The position numbers were made by a program, and so were the translations under genes. From Lantana camara (Eukaryota; Streptophyta; Magnoliopsida; Lamiales; Verbenaceae), in contig CM074861.1 of assembly GCA_037501455.1 (NCBI GenBank), positions 34,054,001 through 34,118,000 on the forward strand: a stretch of 64,000 nucleotides of DNA. Reading direction: 5' to 3'. A model generated the notes under the pieces. It saw only the letters and a list, made by a program, of their open reading frames with translations. It made no database searches and was not told the origin of the DNA. Position 1 is the stretch's first letter. Each line of letters opens with the position of its first letter. Positions 46,165 to 58,500 of this stretch are shown piece after piece.

Positions 46165-48447
46165 TGTTGGAAAACACGAATCAGAAAGCAGCGGAATTTA
46201 AAAATTTTTCCAACAAAAGGATCTTGAACTCGCAATCGTGTATCCAAATTCATAAAGATAGAAAACTTACTTTTCTTTTATTCTTTCTTGAAGCGTTTCA
46301 AGCCACCCAAGAACGCTCTTCTCGTGGCTTGACAACCCGTCCCTCGAAAGTCTCTTTCTACTTCAGAATCCATTGTCGGGATAGCAATCCACACCAACCT
46401 AGATTCAATTCATGTTAGGGAAGTTCTTAACAATATAACATAAAGAAAGAAACATGAAACGAGAAAAGCAGGATTGAAACTCCCTTCGAAAACCAGTTTT
46501 GCGAAAGTAGAAAACTGCCTGTCACAAAACCCTCGTGAAAAAATTCATCCTTCAGGATATGGACGAACGGTTTTCGCCATCTTCTTTGGTTCGATTTTTT
46601 CATTCGTTTCATGTCGGGTTCAGAATCGTTTCATCATCCCTTCTGATCGTTTTGCTTGATCCCCACTTTTCGGTAAAGCTCGAATCTTCAAAACTTCTAA
46701 CTTGAAGCTCTCTAGAGATAGTCCACCAACTTGATCACAATCTAACTAGTAAGGATGCTAGTTCTCTAGTTAGTGTTTAGGCTTAACCTAGGGTTTCGTT
46801 TGATCTTGGAGAAAGGAAGGTGTTCAACACATGAACCAAAAGAATTCGATTAGCTCTAAAGGGGTGCATGAGCTCCCCTATATATAGGAAAGGGAGAGGG
46901 GCGCCGATCCTATTCCTTGTTGGGCAAGGATTCGGTTTGTCTCTCACCTATTACTTGATCTTCAAGTAATCTCCAACTTTGACTTTGAATTCTAATTCAA
47001 ATCAACTTTAAGAGAGCTAAAAATATCCAAACTATTTTTGGATAATTCTATACTTTATTTATTATAAAATAAATAACTTATTTTTATCTAATTAATTAAT
47101 TTGTAATTAATTAACTAGATTATTTTCTCCAAAATAAGACTTTCTTTTTAATTCAAAATTAAACCAAAGTCTATTAAATAATTAACACATTTAATTATTT
47201 AATACATATATATACAATATATATATATTCACACGTGTGTGACACGTGTCACAGTGACACGTGTCACTCACGTGAGCCACACGTGTGATTTCACACGTGT
47301 GGAACCCTCTTGGCCCGATTAACTCGTTTAATCATTTTTTAAGCCTTAACTCATGTAACCAAGTTGTTGTGTGTGACCCTCTAGGTTCTCAATTCAATTA
47401 GCAGTGACCCTAATTAATTAATTCACTAATTAATTAATCAGTCCACAGATTAAACGACCATAGTCTAGCAACAGGTGTTTAACCCCTAGCTGAATTGGAA
47501 TGTTCGGATTCGACAGAACCTTTAAGTCATTGATTAATGTGAGATACAATCCTCCTACTTACCATCTCTCAACCAAGATCTAGGGCAAGGGAATAATCAG
47601 AACCCTAATAATCCGGTCTTAAAGCTAAGTACATTTCATATCCATTTGATCTCAATCCAAGAAACCCTTTTCTTGATGTCTTGATCTACTGCCTTGGCCA
47701 AGGACTCCATATGGCATATGAATGACTTACACAATAAGAGATCACCTTGCAAATGCAAGTGTAGGTCCTTTCTTGATTCTCATTCACTTTCATGAGTCAC
47801 TTGTGCAGCCCCAGCATAAGCCTTGAATCAGTTGTCTAAGGCGACACCCTTTAAAGCTTATACCAAAGACTACAGAGTTAACTCATAAAGTAACATGGAA
47901 CCTCAAGTCTAAGGATCAATTAATCACACCAATGACTCGTGAGATATTTCCTAATCTGGAAGTTTCCATTTCCTGAAATAGAAACTTCCTTTCCCATTTA
48001 GGAATGTTCTCACACGGGGCACCTCAGTGAACTTACTTATTAAAGTAAGCACCCTCATGTATCACGCACGTATCAACTATACACTTTGCACCTCCATGAA
48101 ACAAGGTGGTCCTTCTTAAGGGCGTGATCCCACAAGCAAGCCTTAGAGGAGTCAGGTTGACACTCCCACTGTCGGTAGGACTCATCGGCTTGGAGTATTT
48201 TACTAATCATGACTTATGTGATATAGGGCTCGTTTCATGAACCATTTCACCTAAATGGTAGAGTCCTAAAGTCATCAGGATTAGGGGAGTTCTTATACAT
48301 GCACAGATAAAGTAACCGCATACCAAACAAGAGCATATAAAGAAGTGTTGCCTAAATTCGTTATTTCATTCAAAGATTGTCTGTGATACCAGGAAAGTCC
48401 CAAAACGGATTATGACTAATCGGCTTTCTAGGGCACTATTCCTAACA
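46165..48447 (-). repeat. 5' LTR of copia F
   Basis: 2283 bp, nearly identical to 38381-40664. Differences seen include GAATCAG against GAATAAG near the start, GGGGTGCATG against GGGGAGCATG at about 46862, and one A fewer in an A run at about 47022. Confidence 0.95.
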
Positions 48448-48452
48448 CCTAA

Positions 48453-51400
48453 TGCTCGGAAAATGGAAGGGTTTTGGTTGGATTTAAAAGAGATTAGCAA
48501 CAGGATGGGGGGCGTGGATGATGACGGGCGATTTTAACGACATTGTTGGCCCCAGCGAGAAGAGTGGGGGAAATCCGGTTTCATGGATAAAATGTGACAG
48601 ATTCAGAAACGCAATTGAGAGTTGTGGACTCATGGATATCGTGGGAAAAGGCCCTCGATTCACTTGGACAGGCACGGTAAACGGGGGTGGCAGGGTTCTG
48701 GAACGTTTTGACCGTGTTCTGGCTACCCCAAGTTGGACTACTAAATTCCCGGACAGCGTCACTAGGGTCTTGTCGCGGACCCACTCAGACCACAATCCCA
48801 TTCTTACTGACACGAGGGGATTATTGAGAACACCAGAGGTCAAACCGTTCTGCTTCGGGTTGGCGTGGAAATCGCACCCCAATTGCAAGGATATCATTAG
48901 CTCTATTTGGGACGCTAATAGAGATCTTCTTGGGGCCTTGAATACACTGCCAGAAACCTTGAGAGATTAGAACCACTCAGTGTTTGGTAACGTGTTCTGG
49001 AAGAAAAGATTAATCAAAGCTAGGCTTGGGGGTATCCAAAAGATCCCTATTGACAGGCTGTATGATGAACTAAGGACTCTGGAAACGCAACTCATACGAG
49101 AATATAATGAGATTCTTAAAGAGGAAGAGATGATTTGGTTTCAAAAATCCAGAATTGATTGGCTAAAATTTGGGGACCGCAATACCAAATTCTTCCATCT
49201 TTCGACTTTAAACCGGAGAAGGCGAAATAAAATAGATACACTTCTTGTTAACGACACATAGGAAACGGACAGAGAGGTTCTCAAGGAACATGTCCGGGAA
49301 TACTACGTTAATCTCTTTTCTTCAGGGGGTAGGGAGAACATAACGGGCTCGTTACCCCGAGATACCCGTCAGCGGGTGCTCACAAGTAGGGACAAAGAGA
49401 CTTTGGCAAGCCCTATAATGATAAAAGAAGTCTTGAAGGTTGTTCAAGCCATGAGCCCGTACAAAGCACTGGGACCAGATGGCTGCCAAGCCTTCTTCTA
49501 CCAAGAATATTGGGAAATCATTGGAGATTCTCTAGTGGAATGCTTAGAGAATTATTTACAGAATCATCACATTCCTCCCGTAATGGGGTCGGCGTATATT
49601 TCCCTCATTCCCAAGAATGACAATCCCAAAAATGCCAGTGAATTTCGGCCTATAGCGCTGATTAATGTCTCACTGAAGATCCTCACCAAGCTTATCGTCA
49701 TGAGGTTGAAACCATTTATTTCAGACCTTGTAGGGCCGTGTCAGAGCTCTTTCATCCCTAGAAGATCCACACATGACAACATCCTCACCGTCAAGGAACT
49801 CGTGTACTCCATGCACAAGTCAAAAAGCCGACAAGGTTACATGATGCTCAAGTTGGACCTTGAGAAAGCATAAGATATGGTTAACTGGGAGTTTCTACAG
49901 GAAACCCTGAATTTTTTTGAGTTTCTGGAAGGGACAATTGCTACAATCATGAAGACGGTGGAAAGTGTGAGACCAAGCATAGTGTGGAATGGAGACCCGA
50001 CCTAGTCTATTGTCCCTACGAGGGGAATTCGGCAAGGAGATCCGCTATCACCTTACATCTTCGTAATATGTATGGAGAGATTGGGATACTTAATTGATAC
50101 GGTGGTTGAAAATGGGAGCTAGACACCGATGACGGCAAGTAGGGGGAGCCCCAAATTCAGTCACTTAATGTTCGCAGACGATATAATGCTATTTGCCAAG
50201 GCGAATATAGCAAATGCTAAGGTGATTAATTCGGTGCTGAATTGTTTTTGCAAGGCATCGGGTCTCAGAATAAGCAACAATAAGTCCAAAGTATGGTTCT
50301 CTCCTGGAACAAATCTGCAACACCACGCTGACATTGTTGGGGAATTGGGAATTGGAGAAACAGAGACGATTGGCAAATATTTGGGAGTGGAACTTAGAGA
50401 TGGCAGACACACGAATGCAAACTTTGCAGAGGTTATGGAGAGAGTTCAGCGTCGTTTGTCATCTTGGAAAGCCAATAATCTTAACTTGGCGGGAAGGGCG
50501 ACGTTGATTCGGTCGGTCACATCTTCGATCCCGGTGTATCAAATACATACTAGTTGGTTCCCTAGAGGGGTTTACGATAAGCTCGATCAAATGAACCGGA
50601 AGTTTATTTGGGCGACGGACACGACGAGGGGTAAAACGCACTTGGTTGGGTGGAATAAGATAATTCGCCGTAAGGAGGAAGGAGGACTTGGAATCCGAGA
50701 GGCGAGGAAAACCAACATAGCGATGTTGGCCAAGTCCGGGTGGCAGATCATGCAGAGAACGGGGAACAGTTGGGAGAAGTTGTTCCACCACAAGTATCTT
50801 AAAAACACTGATATCTTGGAACACTCTCTTAAGAGCTCATCTTCACCGCTCTGGAAAGGGATAGTGAAGAGTTTAAAGATGGTTCGTGGCGGTATCCAAT
50901 AGCGTTTAGCCAACGGAGAAAACGTGAGCCTATGGAATGATAATTGGATGGAGGGAAGTAAGTTAAGAAACCTGGTGCAAGGGGACATACACGAGGAGGA
51001 CAAACACTTGAAAGTGTGTGATGTTTTCAGTAGCAATAGTGGTTGGGACTTCATTGGAATACGCACCAAACTTTCTAAAGATGTTCTGGAGAAGATTAAA
51101 GGTGTTCCGACTACAAGGGATCCCGAGGCTATAGATGTACGCATATGGGGGAAAGAGACGTCGGGCTAATATAGTTGTAGGTCTGCTTATAACTTGTTGT
51201 CACCTTCGACGGGCACGAGGGATAAATCGTGGGGATTGATTTGGAGGAGCAAGTTATTGGAGAAGCTGAAGTGTTTCCTTTGGTAACTAAATCATGGTAG
51301 TATTATGAATAATTCACTGCGAAAAAGACGCCACCTAGGAGGAGACGAGAAGTACTCAAGATGCAATGCAGGTGAGGAAGATATCTTGCATATGCTGAGG

Positions 51401-52183
51401 CACTATCCTGAGGCAATTCGGATTTGGAAACGAGTGGTTAAAGACAGGGACTGGGACGAGTTTTGTCGACTAGAAGATAACGGATGGTTGGGGAATACAT
51501 GGAGACATGAATTCTGTAACAAATTAGTGCCAGAAGGTGAATGGAGGCACATTTATATTGCGGGACTCTGGACTATCTGGAAGATGCGTAATAGGTGGGG
51601 GTACCAACGTAGGCGGGAACCTATTACGGTGGCTATTGGATCTCTCAAAACAATGGCGATGGATATTGGTGTTTTGGAACAAACGGGAGGAAATAAGAGA
51701 GCTAAGACCCAAGTGCTGAAAGTGTGGCAGCCACCAAATCATAATTGGGTTAAGCTAAATACTGATGCTAGCTACTTCGGCAGTCGGAGAACAGCGGCAG
51801 CGGGGGGAGTCATCAGAGACGAGAACGGAGTATGGTTGACAGGCTTTGCCCTTAAACTCAGAGATATGACCATTGAGTTAGCTGAACTGATCGGCCTCCG
51901 GGAGGGGCTACAAATAGCTTGGGAGAGGCGGTTCCCAATGATTGAAGTGGAATGCGATTCACTGGTGGTGGTGAATTGGATTAACGAAGCCGACGTTAAG
52001 ACTCATCCAAAAGGGCATATTATAGAGCATTGCAGAATTTTGATACGTAAACCTTGGGTTTGCAAAGTTAAACACATCAAAAGGGAGGAAAATGAGCTTG
52101 CTGATGCTTTGGCAAAGTGGGGGCAGGATATAGTTGAAGATAGGGTGTTCTGGGATAGCCGGCCGCCTGTGATTGTGGCTTAG
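48453..52183 (+). pseudogene. LINE ORF2, second part: endonuclease end, reverse transcriptase, RNase H
   Basis: It resumes after copia F. After a frameshift near 48515 the endonuclease end shows MTGDFNDIVGPSEKSGG, FTWTG and RTHSDHNPIL (catalytic SDH). Further: KKRLIKARLGGIQ, WLKFGDRNTKFFH, then RT with [63 protein letters not shown] and FADDIMLFAKA (about 50175). Stops occur at 48968, 49259, 49871, about 50003, about 50120, 50900 and 51167. The C-terminal RNase H (51745-52183) reads VKLNTDASYFG, GGVIRDENGVWLTGFAL, ELAELIGLREGLQIA, VECDSLVVVNWI and ENELADALAKWG with its acidic residues present. ORF2 would nick the target and copy LINE RNA; this copy cannot. Confidence 0.92.
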
Positions 52184-52262
52184 TTCTTTTCTTTGGTCTT
52201 GGCAACGTGTTTCGCCGTTCTGTTGCTACCAAAAAAATAATAATAATAAATTAATATAAATA

Positions 52263-53324
52263 TTATATATATATTATATATATATATACCACCTGCCTTC
52301 CAAAAAAAATTGCAGCACCGTCGCCACCTCCAACCGCAGCCGCCGCCCATAGCGCTGCACCACCACCGTCACCCACCAGAAGGCCAGACCACTACCGCAC
52401 AGAACTGCCGCTGCCGGCTCTCTCCTCTCATCCCACTACGTCACTGCCTCCCCTCTGAAGTCGACCGCCTCCCCCTCCTCAAATCCACCGCCGTTGCTAC
52501 CCATCCCAATCCCTAAGTTCGTCGCTGCATAACCCCTCCCCATCCCAGTCACAGCCGCTGCTTTTGACACCCCATAGTTCCGCCATCGACTCCCTTTCCC
52601 TAGATTAGCCACCGCCACCGCGTCTTACCAGATCTGCTGTGGAGATTTGAGTGTGTGTCTTTTCTGTGTGAGCAGATCTTTTGATGACTCCCCTTTCCTA
52701 GATCTATTGAGTGGTGTAATGATCTTAGTACTTATAATAAGAAGAATAATAAAGCAGCAAGCAAAAGGGATAATATATTGAGTCTGAACGTGATAAAACA
52801 CAGTTTTACAACCCAGAAATTCAAGGAACAAGAAGAAAGAACAGAGATGAAAAATCTGGAAAATGCTTACACAATCGACACACCTTCTTGCTTCTTGATC
52901 AATTCCTACAGATCTGTTTTTTGTGGGTGGCAGTGAGATTGGTGGTGGTGGTGTGTGGTTATAGTGGTGATGGTGATGGTGTGTGGTTGTGGTGGTGGTG
53001 GTGGTGTGCGATTGTGGTGGTGATTCCAAGTGATGGTGGCGGCAGTGGTCTATGATTGTGGTATTACAGGTGGTGGTGTGTGGCCCAAGAAGTTCTCCGG
53101 CGATGGGGTACCGTTTGCATAAAGAAGAAGGGAAATATTAGAAGAAAAAAAATATTTAAAAAATGTCGTAAAATTATAATTTTTCATAAAAACATAAAAC
53201 ATGAAAACTTACATTAAACTATTTCAATTTATTTATTTATTTTTTACTTAATAAAATAAATATATATTTTATTAATCATTATCTTACTCTCTCTCTCTCT
53301 ATATATATTTTATAATACATTATA
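52263..53324. other. Interior of the MULE, GC-rich part possibly captured sequence
   Basis: 52310-52640 is rich in GCC/CCG/CCA triplets and 52920-53020 is a GGT/GTG-rich low-complexity run. The short frames here (52310-52516 plus, 52625-53029 minus with a His run) look like translated repeats. Mutator-like elements often carry host gene pieces, but I recognise none. The end (53290-53310) has a CT/TA microsatellite. Confidence 0.5.
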
Positions 53325-53751
53325 TATTTATATTATTTTTAATGTAATGTAAATTATAAGAGTGAAACATATTTTTTTTAATTCATTTTCTTTTTATATT
53401 TTTATTTATATAATTAACTTGATTTTTTATGTATAAGAATATATGATTTTTTACATATATATATTTTTAATTAATATATATAAAAAATTAAATTTTTCTT
53501 TTTTTTTCTGAAATTTTTAACTAATAAAATTCTTATGTATAATCTTATGTGGCGAAAAATAATCCATGTAGCTGCCATGTGTCTTTCCGTTGTCCATGTG
53601 GAAAATTCCGGCGAGGAAGAAGATTTTCGATTGTGTTTTGTCCTATAATCTCATGATTCCAAAAATTGGAGTCCTACATTTGCCAATTCCCAAAACAATG
53701 TCTAGAGATTTCAAATCGGACAAATCGACCGGATGAATGAACAATTTTCCC
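53325..53751. repeat. Right TIR of the MULE
   Basis: Inverted copy of 35729-36068, for example GGACTCCAATTTTTGGAATCATGA and AGACACATGGCAGCTACATGG in reverse complement. It is longer than the left arm because of AT-rich expansions. Confidence 0.88.
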
Positions 53752-53924
53752 TAATGCTTTTAACATGAAATGTCAATTATACCCTAATTCTAACCATGAA
53801 GGGTCTCGATTTGCGATTTTCAAATAAGGTGGTGACATAAAAACATTTAAGTTTTATGTAGGATTGAGATTTGAGTTTGACAATGTGAAAACTTAGATTA
53901 TTAAACGAAAAAAATGGTATAATT

Positions 53925-54190
53925 GTCATTTCATACTTAAAAAGTGATGTTAAATTCGTAGGTTTGACGCGTGAAATGTACTCAACAACGTTAGGGTTTT
54001 AGCCAATAGGGGTTGACCAAGTGGTTTGAGGGTTGATTCTCAAAGATAATGACGGGTTCAAATCCCTCTGGCCACTTGGGGTGTGTGTGTTAAAAAAAAA
54101 CAATGTTAGGATTTTACGAGTAAAAAATTGATAACACACACTCTTTTGAATGATAATTTATAATACAAATTATTTTTAATTCATTTTAAC
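53925..54190. repeat. Outer inverted repeat, right arm, with SINE
   Basis: Partner of 35566-35719, interrupted by the SINE at 54002-54101. Between the MULE end (53751) and this arm lies about 170 bp of unpaired sequence, which may be the loop of the older element. Confidence 0.62.
54002..54101 (+). mobile_element. Compact tRNA-derived SINE
   Basis: About 100 bp with an A-box-like TTGACCAAGTGG (54013-54024), a B box GGTTCAAATCC (54055-54065) and a tail ending in nine A. It is flanked by direct repeats AACGTTAGGGTTTTA (53987-54001) and AATGTTAGGATTTTA (54102-54116), 13 of 15 equal. The left outer arm (near 35640-35660) shows the matching site without the SINE. Confidence 0.8.
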
Positions 54191-54540
54191 TAAGACAAGA
54201 GAGTTCAGGAAAAAAAAAATCCAACTACTAATAATATGAAGAGTTTCTTTTTTTTTTTTTTTAACTAATAATGTGAAGAGCTTGACCGTTTATTGATCCC
54301 ACCGAGTTGAACTCGATCATAATAAATAGCAAATAGAAATGATTGCCATATATTTATTTTGGACACAAAATAAGAATGCCTGTGGAAGATTGATAAGTGC
54401 ACGCATGGTCTTTGTAGATGTTAAAATCTTTTACCTGTCTAGATTACGGCTAATGGAGAAATTATCAACTTTTTTTGACGATTTTTTCCTCTTCCTTGAT
54501 GCATATATTTATTTGTCAATCATTCTTTTTTTCTCACTTT

Positions 54541-55375
54541 AACATCAATCAATCTTATAAATTACGAGTAGAAATGATTAACTTTTAGTTATATTTGAAG
54601 ATTTTTTCCTCTCGACCATTTTTTTTTCCTCACTCTAACATCAACCGATCTTGTAAATTACGAGTAGAAATGATGACATATATTTTTCAATCTCGATCAT
54701 CATTTTTCTCTCTCTAACATCGATCGGTCTTATAAATTTGTAAAAATGATAAACTTTTACTTATTTTTGATGATTTTTCCTTCTCCTATGAGGTGACATA
54801 TATTTCTCAATTTCGATCATCCTTTTTTTTCTCTCTCTAACATCAACCGACCTTATAAATTACGAGTAAAAATGATTAACTTTTACTTATTTTTTATTTT
54901 TTTTTTTCCTCCTATGATGTGACATATATTTCTCAATCTCGATCATCCTTTTTTTCTTTCTCTAATATCAACCAACCTTATAAATTACGAGTAAAAATGA
55001 TTAACTTTTACTTATTTTTGATGATTTTTCCATCTCCTATGATGTGACATATATTTCTCAATCTTGATCATCCTTTTTTTTTTTTCTCTAACATCAACCG
55101 ATCTTATAAATTACGAGTAGAAATGATTAACTTTTACTTATTTTTGATGAATTTTCCTTCTCCTATGATGTGACATATATTTCTCAATCTTGATCATCCT
55201 TTTTTTCTTTCTCTAACATCAACCGATCTTATAAATTACGAGTAAAAATGATTAACTTTTACTTATTTTTGATGAATTTTTCTTCTCCTATGATGTGACA
55301 TATATTTCTCAATCTCGATCATTATTTTCTCTCTTTCTAACATCAGCCGACTTTGTTAATTACGGATTTTCTTTT
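54541..55375. repeat. Tandem array, unit about 124 bp
   Basis: Unit starts (AACATCAACCGATCTTATAA and close variants) are at 54541, 54637, 54716, 54839, 54964, 55090, 55215 and 55339. The last five spacings are 123-126 bp; the first two units are shortened to 96 and 79 bp. Each unit contains TTACGAGTAAAAATGATTAA, TATGATGTGACATATATTTC and a C/T-rich run. Confidence 0.9.
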
Positions 55376-55518
55376 CAAATCGAATTATTTAGGTGTGAAG
55401 TTCTCACTAACTATAATAACTGCATTCTCACAAAATTGAATACGAGACTTTTGGTTTAATTAGTATAACTTCGAATAGCTAAACTATATTATTTTATATT
55501 ACAGTACTTTTAGAAATA

Positions 55519-55549
55519 CTAGTGAAATAAACGTGTGTTGCACATTTAT
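55519..55549 (-). mobile_element. Possible Helitron 3' terminus
   Basis: The minus strand reads TGTGCAACACACG, an imperfect hairpin, then TTTATTTCACTAG followed by T. This is the pattern of plant Helitron 3' ends (hairpin, short spacer, CTRR, then host T). The body would extend to the right and contain solo LTRs G and H. No 5' end or Rep/helicase was found. Confidence 0.3.
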
Positions 55550-58500
55550 TGTAACACCCGAGCGCAAGGTGCCACATCCCCTGCACCGAGACCCGACCCG
55601 CATATGAAATGGATAATCCACACACGAGCTAAGTCACGGCGAATGGGAACACACACACACACTCTCTAGGCTAGGCGGGACTAACCCTTAAACCATAAAT
55701 CAGAACAAAACATTAAGCGGAAGCAATAACTGAACATATATCATATATACATACCATGAGCATCCAAGCTCCAAAAATAATTCATATACATCATTTACAT
55801 GTCATCACGACTCAAAAGATATATGCTCCAGTCATAAAGTAAATACAATAATCAAAAGTAAGATTATGCAAGTGTACGACAAAAAATACAAGAGCTAGAA
55901 ACGAATGCAAGACCTATCGACTTGAATTCTCGCCTAGCTCCCTGACACCTGCACAAACAACTGAAAACCAAACGGGTTCAGTCCAAAAGGGACTGGTGGG
56001 TATAAACGGGCATAGTATATAAATATCACAGAATTTAAACACATACATGCAAGCTATAAACCCGTATGAAGTTTTTAGAAGATTTCCCCAAATGGGTGAG
56101 ACAAAGAAAGACATCTACGGGTTTACACTATCATATTCATTTATATTAAACATGAGGTTTCATGGCTAGGCAAGTGGGCGTGCACAATCTCCAACCTTCT
56201 CCTCGTGTATTCATAACATAATTCATAAGATGAGGTTATCATACATATCTTTGGTGCACATACATAACATGATCAAAATCATACATATACACCTTCTTCT
56301 TCCAGGTGCAAACCCGGCCACCTCATACATAGTGGCTAGTGAGGTACATGAATCCTCAAAAGCTCGGTTATCCTTTCCTCGTCAAAACTCCTGAACGAGG
56401 TCAGTTTCGCCATAAATTTGGTTGGAACTAGTGTATGGGATCACCGTCGGCCCTTGTCTCCCCGGATCGCCACATACACAAAGTCACTGGGCCCGTGAAC
56501 ATAACATAATCTCGCCAAAATCATAAGGTAGGGTTCAAACATAAAAGAAGGCTTACATTTGAAATCATTTACTCATAAAACAACTCGATATACATATAAT
56601 ATAAATTTTGGCTTAAAACTTTGGACATTGAAGGTATATAGGGTTGTTTTAGCCAATAGAAGAGAAACCCACCTTAAACCGACAAAAGAAGACACAAAAG
56701 CCTCACGGACCGGCCTCGTCTCCAACGGGATCAAAATCTATGCAAGGAAGGTGAAGTGAGACTCAAAATGACCAAATAAGAAGCTCGGCAATGAAATGAT
56801 CATGCTATGAACACATAAAAGATGATATTATGTAATGAACACGTTCAAGTGCACGATTAATGTCTTAAAGACATATAAACATTCATTCCATTCCTTCCAA
56901 GGATTATTCAAATTCGTTAGAGCTTATCATGTCCATAAATCATACCAAATTACTTAACGAAATTCGAATAATGATCATAACACGTAGTATAGCATGTGTA
57001 CTTATCATACAAGTCATAAAACAAGGAATACATAACACTTAAGGTTCAAGTATAAGAGCAAAATCCATGCATGTACATATTATGATCAAAGAAGACACAT
57101 TAAAGCATATCTTGGAAAAATATTCAACGAAAACTCATAAGATTTCACAACACACAACATAACATATTATATGACATGTTAATGAAGTGAATGAACCAAA
57201 AACAAGCCGAAGAAGCCATGCAATTAACGTTGAAAAACTGAAATTTCATGCAGAAATGTGAAGGGTCGCGGCCACGACCCATTTCCTTCATGAAATGGTA
57301 GCGGCCGGTACCCATGCAAATGTCCGAATTTTAATCAATTTCTCCAACAACTCGAAACATGGTAAAATTGGGCGACCAAAAATGCACAAGATTCAGGTCG
57401 CAGGCGCAACCTGAGAGACAATGCAACAAAGACGTGAAAGAGGTCGCGGCCACTACCATTTTCCTTCATGGTTCGATCACGGCCGCGACCGACCTGTTAC
57501 AGCAGCAAAATGCAACGAAAAACAGAGTAAAAACCATGACACAACTTCATTAACAAGATCAGCCATGCTATGATCACAAATATGCAAAGAAACAACTCCA
57601 AAGCAACACATAAACAAGCTCCCAAAGTATTGAAACGTGAAATGGAGGGTGTGATGATCATTTCATGATATAACTTCAAAATTTCATTAATGGCAACTCA
57701 TGAATGCTTCAACTACCATGTAATACATCACCATAAATGCAAAGAAGGGATTAAGACCATCATATTCATGCTTGGAATCAACCAATTTACTCAAGAAATG
57801 AAAGAGATCAACATATATGCTCATAACCTAACTATTCACTGAGTCAGCCATAAACCCATGAAAACATGCTCAAAATTGGGGATGAATGGATCAAAATGAC
57901 TCATGATGAATGTATAATATAACCCTAAGATTACCTTGTGGATTGAATGAAGTTTGAAAGAGATTTGAGCTTGAATCTCCAAGATTGACTTGAGTTATGG
58001 GACAAACAGGAAAGCAGGGGAAGTTTGGCTGAATTTCTCCAAGTGAGAGGGTTTGGATCGGTTAGGGAGATTATGAGCAGCTAGGTGGTTCAGTCAGGGT
58101 TCCAAAGGCTTAACCCATGGTTAATTTGGTCAAGATTTGAATAAGTTATGGCTCTTTTAGTAAAATGTGGCAATTTCGGCTTCCGTTGCGTATTTCGGTT
58201 GAGTTTCGGAGGTTCAAATAACTTTGGAAAAATATAAGGCTAAGTTCATCAAAGTAGAATTTTCGATACAAGTTCAACGAAGTTGATGAAACTCGAATCC
58301 GAGTTTCCTAGCTCAAGATATCACATAAGGAACCAATGGTGCGCTAATTGCTCATTAGCCCCGTTTTGGATTCCAAAATAAAAATAAATTCCAAAACTTA
58401 ATCAAACGAATCCGAAAACATGAAACGAGCATATAACAATATTCATAACAAATAAAACTCCGACATATTAAATTTTCACGAAGTTTCGAATTCATTTCAC

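Larger units (their letters stand above)
38381..48447 (-). mobile_element. Copia element F: decayed pol but near-identical LTRs
   Basis: Complete minus-strand element with 3' LTR 38381-40664, 5' LTR 46165-48447, target duplication CCTAA (38376-38380, 48448-48452), primer-binding site 46150-46162 and polypurine-like tract at 40665-40677. The LTRs and leader align closely with copia C. The pol region (about 40680-43930) can still be aligned with C in places but is full of stops and small gaps. The two LTRs differ at about ten places in about 2284 bp by my reading, so insertion is recent. It is therefore a non-autonomous relative of C. Confidence 0.93.
36069..52251 (+). mobile_element. L1-type LINE, nearly full length, interrupted by copia F
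   Basis: Plus-strand non-LTR element with ORF1, endonuclease, reverse transcriptase and RNase H, and a tail (TAA)n at 52238-52251. It is flanked by an 11-bp direct repeat TAATATAAATA (36058-36068 and 52252-52262), the product of target-primed insertion in the left TIR of the MULE. Without copia F (38381-48447 plus one CCTAA) it is about 6.1 kb, the length of a complete plant L1. Several stops and frameshifts make it inactive. Confidence 0.93.
35729..53751. mobile_element. Mutator-like element with long TIRs, containing LINE and copia F
   Basis: The ends GGGAAAATTGTTCA and TGAACAATTTTCCC are inverted and continue as TIRs of more than 300 bp: left 35729-36068, right 53325-53751. Flanks TAATTCTTT (35720-35728) and TAATGCTTT (53752-53760) form a 9-bp target duplication with one mismatch, typical of Mutator-like elements. 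Without the LINE nest the element is only about 1.8 kb and has no transposase motif, so it is non-autonomous. Its interior (52263-53324) is partly GC-rich and could be captured host sequence. Confidence 0.87.

Noticed and set aside
52310..53029. Pro/His-rich frames inside the MULE
   Set aside because: They are translations of CCA/GTG-type simple repeats; kept only as possible captured sequence.
54002..54101. A functional tRNA gene
   Set aside because: The A and B boxes fit, but the cloverleaf is poor and the unit has a poly-A tail and direct repeats, which point to a SINE.
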